Positions 55,194 to 63,460 of a stretch of DNA of 64,000 bases are shown piece after piece. This stretch comes from Acetobacter senegalensis (GTDB lineage: Bacteria; Pseudomonadota; Alphaproteobacteria; Acetobacterales; Acetobacteraceae). A program made the translations under genes and the position numbers. The notes under the pieces were generated by a model, which searched no databases, was not told where the DNA came from, and was given only the letters and a program-made list of their open reading frames with translations. The DNA is taken from the NCBI RefSeq assembly GCF_001580995.1, contig NZ_LHZU01000133.1, forward strand, positions 1 through 64,000, in the 5' to 3' direction. Numbering within the stretch: position 1 is the first letter of the stretch; every line of letters starts with the position of its first letter.

Positions 55194-56192
55194 TCAGAGA
55201 GGCGCGGGCCCAGAAATAGGCGGTTGTTCTTTCTTCTGTCGAAAGAGAGATACGTTCCTGTTGTGGTCTGCAAGCGTAGCGGCAAAATTGTGCCCCCCTT
55301 CCCCATTGGCGACAAAGTAAAGCATCTCTCCTGTTGCAGGATGAGCAACGGCCTGGAGCGATGAAAGCCCGGGCGAACAGATGGGGCCCGGCGGAAGACC
55401 CGTGACCGCATAGGTATTATAAGGGCTGGATATTTGCAGATCCGTGTGGGTCAGAGGTCGCCCCAAAGGCGGGCTGCCATTGGTCAGGGCATAAATAACG
55501 GTTGGGTCTGTCTGTAACCGCATGCCTTTTTCAAGACGGTTAAGAAAGACTCTGGCAACCATCGGGCGTTCTGACGTAAGCGCTGTTTCTTTTTCTACCA
55601 GAGAAGCCAGTGTCACAAAGGCGCGCTGATCTGCAATTAAGCCAGTGTCTTGCCGGCCGGTCCACAGTTTAGAGACTGTGGCTACCATGGCGGCATGTGC
55701 CCGATCCATGAGGGCGCTTCTGCTACTGTTGCGTAGATAGCTGTAAGTTTCTGGCAGAATACTGCCTTCCTGTGGCAGAGGAGTGTCCCCGATCAAGAAA
55801 GGGGCGGCTTGAACGAGCGCCTGAATCTGATGCGCAGTCAGGCCTTCCGGAATGGTAATCTTGTGAAGAACTGGCTTGCCATGACGCAAAATCCAGAATG
55901 CATGTTCCATTGATGTAAACGCAGGGAAATGCAGTTCTGCGGCGTGAAGTTGTCCATCATGCCGGGTTAGCAAAATTGCGCTCAGAGCTAAGCGCTCAGT
56001 CCACCATCCCTGTTTGAGAACGCCAGCATATTGCAGGGTGTGAATGGTGCTCTGATAATCGCCATGTGGAATAACCACATCCGTATCTTGAGCAAGCGGA
56101 CCAGAACCGTGATAGTCCTGCCACGCTTTTAATCCTGTTCCTCCCACTCCAAAAAAGAGCAGAAGAAACAGGAGAAAGAAGAATTTACGCAT
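55194..56192 (-). CDS. mltG: Endolytic transglycosylase MltG
   Basis: The 332-residue YceG-like protein has one N-terminal membrane helix and a MltG catalytic domain. Segments seen are LVEKETALTSERPMVARVFLNR (catalytic Glu in the VEKET motif), MRLQTDPTVIYAL and SPYNTYAVTGLPPGPICSPG. It cleaves nascent glycan strands to end their growth. Last gene of the fab run, 44 bases after fabF. Its ribosome site may lie in the hairpin at 56203-56226. Confidence 0.95.
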   Translation of the reverse strand: MRKFFFLLFLLLFFGVGGTGLKAWQDYHGSGPLAQDTDVVIPHGDYQSTIHTLQYAGVLKQGWWTERLALSAILLTRHDGQLHAAELHFPAFTSMEHAFWILRHGKPVLHKITIPEGLTAHQIQALVQAAPFLIGDTPLPQEGSILPETYSYLRNSSRSALMDRAHAAMVATVSKLWTGRQDTGLIADQRAFVTLASLVEKETALTSERPMVARVFLNRLEKGMRLQTDPTVIYALTNGSPPLGRPLTHTDLQISSPYNTYAVTGLPPGPICSPGLSSLQAVAHPATGEMLYFVANGEGGHNFAATLADHNRNVSLFRQKKEQPPISGPAPL

Positions 56193-56202
56193 GGCGTCTT
56201 AT

Positions 56203-56226
56203 TTATTCCTTCTTGCAAAGGAATAA
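56203..56226 (-). other. Inverted repeat in the fabF-mltG gap
   Basis: A perfect 9-base repeat (TTATTCCTT at 56203-56211, AAGGAATAA at 56218-56226) with a 6-base loop sits between the fabF stop and the mltG start. On the minus strand it includes the only AAGGA near mltG, 13 bases before its ATG, so it may influence mltG translation, or act as a weak processing signal. Confidence 0.45.
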
Positions 56227-56236
56227 CAGAGCGAAG

Positions 56237-57562
56237 TCAGACGCCGCGTACAACCAGACTGGCGTTGGTGCCACCAAACCCGAAGCTGTTTGAAAGAGCG
56301 ACATTCACCTGACGCTGCTGCGCAGTGTGTGCCACACGATCAATCACGCTTTCTCTGGATGGGTTATCCAGATTCAGTGTGGGAGGAACCACATTGTCCC
56401 TAATAGCCAGCATACAGAACATGGCTTCCACCGCACCGGCTGCGCCAAGCAGATGCCCGGTTGCAGATTTGGTGGAAGACATGGCCAGTTTACGGGCATC
56501 ATCACCGAACAGACGTTCAACGGCTTCAAGCTCAAGGTCATCCGCCATGGTGGATGTGCCGTGAGCATTTACGTAGCCAATATCTGCTGGCGTAACGCCT
56601 GCGCTTTTCAGGGCAGAACGCATCGCGCGGAAGGCGCCATAGTGGCCTTCAGCCGGAGCAGTAATGTGGTACGCATCGCCTGACATGCCGTAACCGACGA
56701 TTTCGGCATAAATCTTGGCGCCACGAGCTTTTGCGTGCTCGTATTCTTCCAGCACCACAACACCAGCCCCTTCCCCCATAACAAAGCCATCACGGTCTTT
56801 GTCCCAAGGGCGGGAGGCTTTTTCCGGTGTTTCATTGAAGCCGGTAGAAAGGGCTCTGGCTGAGCAGAAACCTGCAATTCCCAGTGGGCAGACCGTTGCC
56901 TCGGCTCCACCTGCAACCATCACGTCAGCATCACCAAACATGATGATACGGGCTGCATCCCCAATGGCATGCACACCGGTTGCACAGGCTGTCACCACAG
57001 AGTGGTTTGGCCCCTGAAATCCGTATTTGATGGACACATGCCCAGATACCAGATTGATCAGGGCAGACGGGATAAAGAAGGGTGAAAGACGCTTGGCGCG
57101 GCCTTCATGCACCGTGATCGAGGCGTCGTAGATGGTCTGAAGACCGCCGATTCCCGATCCGATCATGACGCCGGTGGCGCATTTCTCTTCTTCAGTCTGC
57201 GGTTTCCAACCGGAATCTTCCACAGCTTCCGTCGCAGCAACCAGCCCCATGTGAATGAAGCGGTCCATCTTGCGCTGATCTTTGACAGGTATCCATTCAG
57301 AAAGCGTAAGCTTTCCTTCAGCGGTCGGTCCTTCCGGAACCTGTCCCGCTACCTGTGCAGGAAGATCGCTAGGGTCAAAATGCGTGATCCTGCCAATCCC
57401 GCTTTCGCCTGCAATCAGACGTGACCATACGTTTTCGACACCGAGGCCAAGCGGCCCCACCATGCCCATACCGGTGACGACAACGCGTCTCCGGCCCGAA
57501 TTTGCTCCGGCCGACTGCAACAAACCAGCCCGCTCCCCGCTTGAATCTGTTTGGTCCCTCAC
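56237..57562 (-). CDS. fabF: 3-oxoacyl-ACP synthase II
   Basis: The condensing enzyme that extends acyl-ACP with malonyl-ACP. The 441-residue frame has VVVTGMGMVGPLGLGVENVW, the catalytic Cys in VTACATGVHAIGDAAR, His in NAHGTSTMADDLEL and His in KSATGHLLGAAGAVEAMF. Starting at GTG 57562 would put the start codon inside the hairpin at 57553-57575. A TTG at 57523 with GGGGAG 9 bases upstream gives 428 residues and begins close to the usual RRVVVTG start, so it may be the real start. Downstream of acpP. Confidence 0.95.
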   Translation of the reverse strand: MRDQTDSSGERAGLLQSAGANSGRRRVVVTGMGMVGPLGLGVENVWSRLIAGESGIGRITHFDPSDLPAQVAGQVPEGPTAEGKLTLSEWIPVKDQRKMDRFIHMGLVAATEAVEDSGWKPQTEEEKCATGVMIGSGIGGLQTIYDASITVHEGRAKRLSPFFIPSALINLVSGHVSIKYGFQGPNHSVVTACATGVHAIGDAARIIMFGDADVMVAGGAEATVCPLGIAGFCSARALSTGFNETPEKASRPWDKDRDGFVMGEGAGVVVLEEYEHAKARGAKIYAEIVGYGMSGDAYHITAPAEGHYGAFRAMRSALKSAGVTPADIGYVNAHGTSTMADDLELEAVERLFGDDARKLAMSSTKSATGHLLGAAGAVEAMFCMLAIRDNVVPPTLNLDNPSRESVIDRVAHTAQQRQVNVALSNSFGFGGTNASLVVRGV

Positions 57563-57575
57563 GGAAAGAGGGACC
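57553..57575 (-). other. Hairpin between acpP and fabF, covering the annotated fabF GTG
   Basis: A perfect 8-base stem (GGTCCCTC at 57553-57560, GAGGGACC at 57568-57575) with a 7-base loop. It falls between the acpP stop and the conserved fabF start, and the annotated GTG at 57562 is within it. It may serve as a partial terminator, stabiliser of the acpP transcript, or a translation control element. Confidence 0.6.
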
Positions 57576-57601
57576 TTATATTGCTTGGCAAAAAGGCCTG
57601 A

Positions 57602-57841
57602 TCAGGCCGCTTTCTGCTTTTCGATGTAGTCAATCGCGTCTTTGACAGTGGCGATCTTTTCAGCAGCGTCTTCCGGAATCTCAACGTTGAAAGCTTCTTC
57701 AAAAGCCATCACGAGTTCAACGGTATCAAGGCTGTCTGCTCCCAGATCGTCGATGAACGACGCTTCCGGCGTGACCTTGCTTTCCTCGACGCCGAGATGC
57801 TCGACCACAATTTTCTTAACCTTATCAGCGATTTCGCTCAT
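57602..57841 (-). CDS. acpP: Acyl carrier protein
   Basis: The 79-residue acidic protein has the DSL motif in [19 protein letters not shown], where Ser carries the phosphopantetheine arm. Helices at the N- and C-termini ([31 protein letters not shown]) match AcpP. It lies between fabG and fabF as in many proteobacteria. Separated from fabG by 271 bases with its own promoter likely. Confidence 0.97.
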   Translation of the reverse strand: MSEIADKVKKIVVEHLGVEESKVTPEASFIDDLGADSLDTVELVMAFEEAFNVEIPEDAAEKIATVKDAIDYIEKQKAA

Positions 57842-58112
57842 CTGTCTCTGCTTCCTATATGCCCATGAGAAAAAGGGGCAAGTTGTCTAGGCGCTTAATT
57901 TGCCAGCTTCCCTGTTGTGCATCCGGATGAAGCGAAGGGCTTCAGTCCTGCAAACAAGGCTGCGGGCGCATAGCACGTTTCTTTGGTTCAAGCCAAGATG
58001 AACCGTATGAAGGCTCTTCCAGATGGACTGGCCAGCACCAATTACGGAAACTGTCTGCCACATCTGAAAGCGTTTTGCACGACCTGTTATGCGTTATACA
58101 TGCAGGCTGCCT
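57842..58112. other. Gene-free leader region of acpP
   Basis: A 271-base stretch between fabG and acpP. It has no open frame of interest. A strong acpP promoter is expected here because AcpP is abundant, but I cannot mark one with confidence. Confidence 0.4.
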
Positions 58113-58856
58113 TCAGATCATAGCCATGCCACCATTAACATGCAGGGTCGCTCCTGTAACCCATCCGGCTTCATCCGAGCACAAATAAAGTACAGCTGCG
58201 GCAATGTCTTCTGGTTTTCCAAGGCGGCCCAACGGAATCTGGCTTTGCAGCTTTTCCTTCTGGGCGTCCGGCAGAACGTCTGTCATTGGGGTTACAATGA
58301 AGCCCGGAGCGACCACGTTTACCGTAACGCCGCGGGAGCCAACTTCCTGCGCAAGGGATTTGCTCATGCCCACCATGCCAGCTTTTGCGGCTGAATAGTT
58401 GGCCTGCCCAGCATTGCCTGTTGCTCCGACCACTGAGGCAATGTTCACAATTCGTCCGGCACGCCGACGCAGCATGCCTTTCAGAACAGACCGGCACAGC
58501 CTGAAAGGGGAAGACAAATCGACATTCAGGACCTGATCCCAGTCTTCATCTTTCATGCGCAGAGCCAGCGTATCTCGCGTAAGTCCTGCGTTGTTGACAA
58601 GAATATCAATGGGTTTGCCTGCTTGGTCTTCCGCTTTGCTGACCAATGCATCCGCTTCTGCGGGGTTCGAGAGATTGGCAGTGACGTAGAAAACGCGCTC
58701 GTTTCCCAGTTTTTCCGCCTGCGCTTTTAGGGCTTCTTCCCGCGTGCCAGAAAGCACGACTGTTGCGCCCTGGGCGTGCAGGGTCGCGGCAATGGCGCCC
58801 CCGATGCCGCCAGAGGCTCCCGTTATCAGTGCAACCTTGCCATCAAGCTTGAACAT
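58113..58856 (-). CDS. fabG: 3-oxoacyl-ACP reductase
   Basis: NADPH-dependent reductase of the fatty acid cycle. The 247-residue SDR has the cofactor loop ALITGASGGIGGAIAATLH, NNAGLTRD, catalytic Ser in NIASVVGATGN and Tyr-x3-Lys in NYSAAKAGM. Twenty bases after fabD. Confidence 0.96.
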   Translation of the reverse strand: MFKLDGKVALITGASGGIGGAIAATLHAQGATVVLSGTREEALKAQAEKLGNERVFYVTANLSNPAEADALVSKAEDQAGKPIDILVNNAGLTRDTLALRMKDEDWDQVLNVDLSSPFRLCRSVLKGMLRRRAGRIVNIASVVGATGNAGQANYSAAKAGMVGMSKSLAQEVGSRGVTVNVVAPGFIVTPMTDVLPDAQKEKLQSQIPLGRLGKPEDIAAAVLYLCSDEAGWVTGATLHVNGGMAMI

Positions 58857-58875
58857 AAAACTCTATCCGATTGTT

Positions 58876-59820
58876 TTAAAAAGATTTTAAGAGCGATTCG
58901 ATATCGGCAGGTGTGCCGACGGAAAGCGCGCTGACTTCTGGATCAATGCGACGGATCAGGCCGGAAAGAACTTTTCCTGCACCAATTTCCACAAACGTAT
59001 CAATTCCCGACCCGCTCATGGCTTCCACGCTTTCGCGCCACCGGACCCGGCCTGTTACCTGTTTGGTCAGGTTGGTCCGAATCGTATCGGCATCGGTTTC
59101 CCGTTCGGCCGTCACGTTGGCAATTACCGGCACGATTGGGCTGGCAATATCAGCCTTTGCAAGGGCTTCCGCCATAACGTCTTCTGCAGGGCGCATCAGA
59201 GAGGAATGGAACGGAGCCGATACAGGCAGCTTTAGGGCCCTTTTGATCTTCATTTCCTTGGCAAGGACTACGGCCTTATCAATGGCATCCATGGCACCGG
59301 AAATCACGATCTGGCCGCCGCCATTATCATTGGCAATTTCCAGAACACTTCCTTTTCCTGCTTCCGTGCAGATTTCCTGCACCTGAGCCAAGGTGCCGCC
59401 AATAATGGCCGCCATGCCGCCCTGCCCTGCGGGCACCGCTTTCTGCATGGCTTGCCCGCGAAGCCGAAGAAGGCGAGCTGCTTCTGAGATACTGAACGCA
59501 CGCCCTGCAGCCAAAGCGGCATATTCTCCCAGAGAATGACCTGCCAGAAGAGAAACCTTTGCGGCGAGATCCAGACCACCTTCGGTTTCCAGAACCCGCA
59601 TAACCGCCATGGAGACTGCCATCAGCGCAGGTTGCGTGTTCTCCGTGCTGGTCAGAGCTTCCATTGGGCCTTCAAAAATTGTCTTGGAAAGGCGTTCTCC
59701 CAGAGCCTCATCCACTTCTTCGAACACAGCCCGGGCAGCGGGGAAAGCTTGGGCCAGTTCAGCCCCCATACCGACGGACTGACTGCCCTGTCCCGGAAAA
59801 ACAAAAGCGTAAACGGCCAT
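58876..59820 (-). CDS. fabD: Malonyl-CoA:ACP transacylase
   Basis: Loads malonyl onto ACP. The 314-residue protein has YAFVFPGQGSQSVGMG at the N-terminus, the catalytic Ser in LLAGHSLGEYAALA and the His in KLPVSAPFHSSLM. An AGTAGGT-like ribosome site precedes ATG 59820; the upstream extension to 59871 has no support. First gene of the fabD-fabG-acpP-fabF-mltG run. Confidence 0.96.
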   Translation of the reverse strand: MAVYAFVFPGQGSQSVGMGAELAQAFPAARAVFEEVDEALGERLSKTIFEGPMEALTSTENTQPALMAVSMAVMRVLETEGGLDLAAKVSLLAGHSLGEYAALAAGRAFSISEAARLLRLRGQAMQKAVPAGQGGMAAIIGGTLAQVQEICTEAGKGSVLEIANDNGGGQIVISGAMDAIDKAVVLAKEMKIKRALKLPVSAPFHSSLMRPAEDVMAEALAKADIASPIVPVIANVTAERETDADTIRTNLTKQVTGRVRWRESVEAMSGSGIDTFVEIGAGKVLSGLIRRIDPEVSALSVGTPADIESLLKSF

Positions 59821-60031
59821 TTTACCTACTGTTTCTAAAGGTTTTCCAGGCTGGATGAGCCTGAGAAACATGAGAGACGTTCAAGTGAGGATAGGGCTGA
59901 AAATTCAAAAGCATTCAGCTTGACGCTTTTTGCAAGACACTGATCAGGCTGGAGCGAGTTCATCGCCACTCCGTGTCCTGCATTTCTAACAAAACCCTCA
60001 CGGATGTGCGGGGAAGATACGCTGCCGCTTT

Positions 60032-60595
60032 CTAGCGCACAATACGCCATCCCAGAACGAGCAATGCATCCCACCCAGTGGCAAGCACTTCATGCGCAAT
60101 GATCAGGGTTTTATGAAACAGGTTTGTTTGGGGCAGATTTTTGTAAGGAAACGGGATCTGCTGCACACGCCAGCCAGCCAGTCGCATCAAAAGCATGCAG
60201 CGTGGCATATGATATGGGCTTGTGGCTAGAGCGACAGATTGCTCGCCAATGCCTTGTTTTTGTAAGATTTTAGTGCAGGCCACAACGGAATCAAAAGTAT
60301 CTGTTGCCGTTTGCTCGGCTATTATGTGTTCCGCAGATACGCCTCCTTTAAGAAGGAGACCCGTCATGACATCTGCTTCGGTTACGCCGTTTTGAGGCAC
60401 ATTGCCTGTAGGAATGTAGAGAGCATTTTTATACTGCTTTCCAAATGCTAAAGCTGCCCTCACCCGGTCCTGCAACGCGGGGGTGGGAACCCCATCATTT
60501 TTCAAAGCGGCACCAAAAATAATGATTGGACGCCGCTCTGCGTTCGCTGTGCGAATGGTATTCTGTGTCGTGTTTAAGCCAGTATGCTGTTTCAC
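60032..60595 (-). CDS. YdcF/ElyC (DUF218) family protein
   Basis: A 187-residue DUF218 protein: IIIFGAALKNDGVPTPALQDRVRAAL at the N-terminus, YIPTGNVPQNGVTEADVM, and the ATSPYHMPRCMLLM motif with the conserved SxxH. Family members are linked to envelope processes, and E. coli YdcF binds SAM. The start overlaps the stop of the upstream methyltransferase gene by ATGA (60592-60595), so the two are co-translated. Confidence 0.8.
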   Translation of the reverse strand: MKQHTGLNTTQNTIRTANAERRPIIIFGAALKNDGVPTPALQDRVRAALAFGKQYKNALYIPTGNVPQNGVTEADVMTGLLLKGGVSAEHIIAEQTATDTFDSVVACTKILQKQGIGEQSVALATSPYHMPRCMLLMRLAGWRVQQIPFPYKNLPQTNLFHKTLIIAHEVLATGWDALLVLGWRIVR

Positions 60596-61851
60596 AAGGG
60601 AGATTGAAGCAGCACCCTGTTCAGGCTTTCAAGCGTTAAAAACGTTTCCTTCCAGATTTTTCGGAATTTATCTTCTGGTACGCCGCGTGTGCTCAGAATG
60701 GCGGCGAGATCCCCCACTGTCTGTTTTCCATCAATCAAGGGCAGAAGGCCTCTTGCCTGTGGTGGAAGTGGTATGGGCACAACGAGCGTACCAAAGGTAA
60801 ATGGCAACGTATGATCCGCACGCATCTGCTTTGCCAGTTCTACGCCTGGAATTTCCCGCATGACAGGAACAGCGTGGAAATCATTGAAGTCAGGAGGGGG
60901 CGTTCGTGCGCCCTGCCGAACGACATAAGCGACATGCGTGGCCATGTTGCCCGTCAGTGCCTCTGCAACAATCGCTTTTTCTCGCCAGTCTAACGCGCCG
61001 ATACGGTTTCTTAGTCTGGGGTCCGGCAAAAAGAGTGTGGGGTCATACCGTGCTGGTTCCATAAGGCAGGATGGCTCAAGCCCCGCTCCGTTCAAGAGAT
61101 CAAGGAAAGCCCCGATGGTGTATGAGCGGTCTCTCGGGTTGAGCAGAAGATCATAGAGGCCAGCATCGCCGCCACTCAGATGATCGCCAAAATTGCCGTT
61201 CTGGCGCAGCCACGCAGTAGCAGGCAGAGAGCGCATAACCCGCTTGGCTGTATCCAGTCGGGCTGCTGGAGCCTCGGTATGGGGGGCCAGTTGCTCAAGA
61301 GCCTCCTGCACCATGTAGACGCCAGTTCGGCCATAAGGGGCATAGACCATAAGGCCCATCCCTCCATGTGGAGCGAGTAGCTGCTCAAGGTTTTTCAGGG
61401 TGGCTGCCGGGTGTGGGAGATGGTGCAGGACGCCGCAGCAATCTATGTAATCAAACAGGCCCAGCTTTAGGCTATCAAGATCGCTCAGAGAGCCCTGAAT
61501 AAAACGGATATTTTCAAGCTTACGCGTGGTTGCACGGGCTTGAGCGATAGATAGAGCCCGTTGGGAACGATCGAGGCAGACCACTTCTCCAGGACGATCT
61601 GAACGCGCCATCTGCGTTGCCAGCATGATGGCTCCATCACCCGTTCCACATCCGGCTACCAACGCGCGAAGCGGTTTGCTGCGAGATCTACGGGCACCAA
61701 ACACCCAATAATCTATTTCTCGCAGATGGCTGGGGCTTCCAATAAGAAGTCGCTTTGTCTCATCCTGTGGGTTACGTTCCGGATAGGGATAGGCTTCGTA
61801 CTGAGCCGCTAGTTCCGTATCGCGTGTATCTGTTTCAACGGGCATGGTCAT
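60592..61851 (-). CDS. Class I SAM-dependent methyltransferase with C-terminal extension
   Basis: The 419-residue protein starts with an ELAAQYEAYPYPERNPQDET segment, then a SAM motif I (RALVAGCGTGDGAIMLA), CLDRSQRALSIAQAR and GVLHHLPHPAATL. The C-terminal 100 residues include a small domain (LPLIDGKQTVGDLAAILSTRGV) resembling a winged-helix or PqqD-like fold. The substrate is unknown. Such proteins with the YPYPxRxP start are common in alphaproteobacteria and cyanobacteria. The YdcF-like gene overlaps its stop. Confidence 0.8.
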   Translation of the reverse strand: MTMPVETDTRDTELAAQYEAYPYPERNPQDETKRLLIGSPSHLREIDYWVFGARRSRSKPLRALVAGCGTGDGAIMLATQMARSDRPGEVVCLDRSQRALSIAQARATTRKLENIRFIQGSLSDLDSLKLGLFDYIDCCGVLHHLPHPAATLKNLEQLLAPHGGMGLMVYAPYGRTGVYMVQEALEQLAPHTEAPAARLDTAKRVMRSLPATAWLRQNGNFGDHLSGGDAGLYDLLLNPRDRSYTIGAFLDLLNGAGLEPSCLMEPARYDPTLFLPDPRLRNRIGALDWREKAIVAEALTGNMATHVAYVVRQGARTPPPDFNDFHAVPVMREIPGVELAKQMRADHTLPFTFGTLVVPIPLPPQARGLLPLIDGKQTVGDLAAILSTRGVPEDKFRKIWKETFLTLESLNRVLLQSPL

Positions 61852-61863
61852 AGACAGCCTCCT

Positions 61864-62616
61864 TTAGCGCGGAAGCAGTTTGCCCCGTTGCCAGGATTCC
61901 GCAGCTTCGTCAGCTGTCAGGCCTTCCGTGCGCATGGCGTAATCCATGGCGCTGATCACTTTGGCGCTCAGCATCAGTTCGTCCAGTTCGTCCAGGAGGT
62001 CTCGGTCAAGTTCTTCTGCCAGGCCTGGGCGCAGAAGCATGCGCGCATCCATTTCTTTTCCCATTCCATTTTTAGGGTCAGTCAGGATGCGGAAGCCACC
62101 TTGGTGGAAGAGAAAACAGGGCTGCATCAACGGCATAAGGATGCGTTCCTGAGTTCCCAGCTTATGGGAAAGCGAGGCCAATGCTTGCTCATCTTCCATA
62201 ATTTCTGGCGCAAAACCCGCTTCCGCCAGAGCGTAGGCGCTGATCATATGCTCAACCTGCTGCTGCAAAGAGGCTGGCGTAATAATGGTTCGGGATAGGT
62301 CGTCCGGCGTAGTCTGAGCAACATGCTCAAGGGAGGTGATGGCTGTTTCTTCCTGCGAAATGCAGCAGCATGCCCCCGGATTGAACAGATGCCCTAACGG
62401 CGTTACGCCCGAGGTCAGAAGATCAGAATCCAGATCAGGCAGCCAAGCGGAGATGTAAAGATCCACCTCCCCATTGCTGAGCATCTGACCAAGTGCTGCT
62501 TTAGGCCCGACCACAATTTCTGGTTCAACGTCGTTCGCTTCGAGAACCCGGATGATTGCCGCCGCTGTCGCCTCATGGACTGTGCTATCAGGATGGGCGA
62601 GAGTAATGGTCGTCAT
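61864..62616 (-). CDS. Glycine betaine-binding-like (OpuAC) protein without signal peptide
   Basis: The 250-residue product has the OpuAC/ProX binding fold features: ITLAHPDSTVHEATAAAIIRVLE at the start, LSNGEVDLYISAWLPDLDSDLL in the middle, and a C-terminal TADEAAESWQRG. AAGGAAG is 5 bases before ATG 62616. No signal peptide or lipobox is seen, so it should stay in the cytoplasm, unlike a typical transporter subunit. No permease or ATPase is adjacent. It may be a ligand sensor, or a relic. The ATGs upstream to 62688 give no signal sequence either. Confidence 0.72.
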   Translation of the reverse strand: MTTITLAHPDSTVHEATAAAIIRVLEANDVEPEIVVGPKAALGQMLSNGEVDLYISAWLPDLDSDLLTSGVTPLGHLFNPGACCCISQEETAITSLEHVAQTTPDDLSRTIITPASLQQQVEHMISAYALAEAGFAPEIMEDEQALASLSHKLGTQERILMPLMQPCFLFHQGGFRILTDPKNGMGKEMDARMLLRPGLAEELDRDLLDELDELMLSAKVISAMDYAMRTEGLTADEAAESWQRGKLLPR

Positions 62617-62896
62617 ATCATCTTCCTTCAGGTCGAGCACGCATGTCTTTCTCCTGCTCCTTGCAGCAGGAGAGACGCTAATGCGCAATCCCTGAAATGA
62701 AGTATCTGCCCCGTAAAGTGAGATAAGAGCAGAAAATGCACATTACACAGCGTGGCTGAAAAGCCCGGAACGCCGATAATATAATATATGTGCAATAGGC
62801 CCGTGAAACTCATTGGAGTAAATACACGGGCATTCTCTTCTGGCAGCTACCGTAAAGGAAGTGCAGTGAGCGTGTTTTGTAACAAATGCGCTGCTA

Positions 62897-63253
62897 TCAG
62901 GCCGCTACAATTTTTTCCGGACGGGGAAGAACCGGGCGCACCATGTTGAGAGCGTCTGCAAAAGAACTGAATTGCCCGAGTTGATGCTCGCGAATGGCAT
63001 CGACAACAATCCATCGGTTTCCCCGGGAAAAAACCTTGTACGCTGGATCTGGTGTTTCTCGAACCCAGATAACCACATATTCAGATGAAAGGCCGGGCTG
63101 GCGCTGGGATGCGGAAAATACATCTGCATCACAAACGCCCATAGGGAGTCCGGCTTCAACCCAGCGGGAGAGATACTCCCGGTGCCGTGACAAAATTTCC
63201 ATCTGAAACGGAATGATTTTACAGACGGACGGTGTTTCGTTCATGTGCAGCAT
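62897..63253 (-). CDS. Hypothetical protein
   Basis: A 118-residue protein (115 from ATG 63244) that I do not recognise. It has a plausible globular composition (MEILSRHREYLSRWVEAGLP; ending ALNMVRPVLPRPEKIVAA), with no membrane segment or signal. GGAAAAG lies upstream of ATG 63253. It stands alone, with about 280 bases free on the side of the OpuAC-like gene and 207 on the other. Confidence 0.55.
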   Translation of the reverse strand: MLHMNETPSVCKIIPFQMEILSRHREYLSRWVEAGLPMGVCDADVFSASQRQPGLSSEYVVIWVRETPDPAYKVFSRGNRWIVVDAIREHQLGQFSSFADALNMVRPVLPRPEKIVAA

Positions 63254-63460
63254 CAGACTTTTCCATTCCCATCAAACACCAGAGGGCTTCTGGTATTGAC
63301 TGTAAAATGGTCCTTTCTGTCACGCCAACATAAAACGAAGGGCAACGCCTCAGAATGAGGCAGAAAGTTCCTAAAGTTGCGCAAAAACCACAAAAACTAG
63401 TCAGATGCGAAAAATATCATCCTATTTTTTGGGCGATTGCTTACTTTTTAGGCTTATCTT

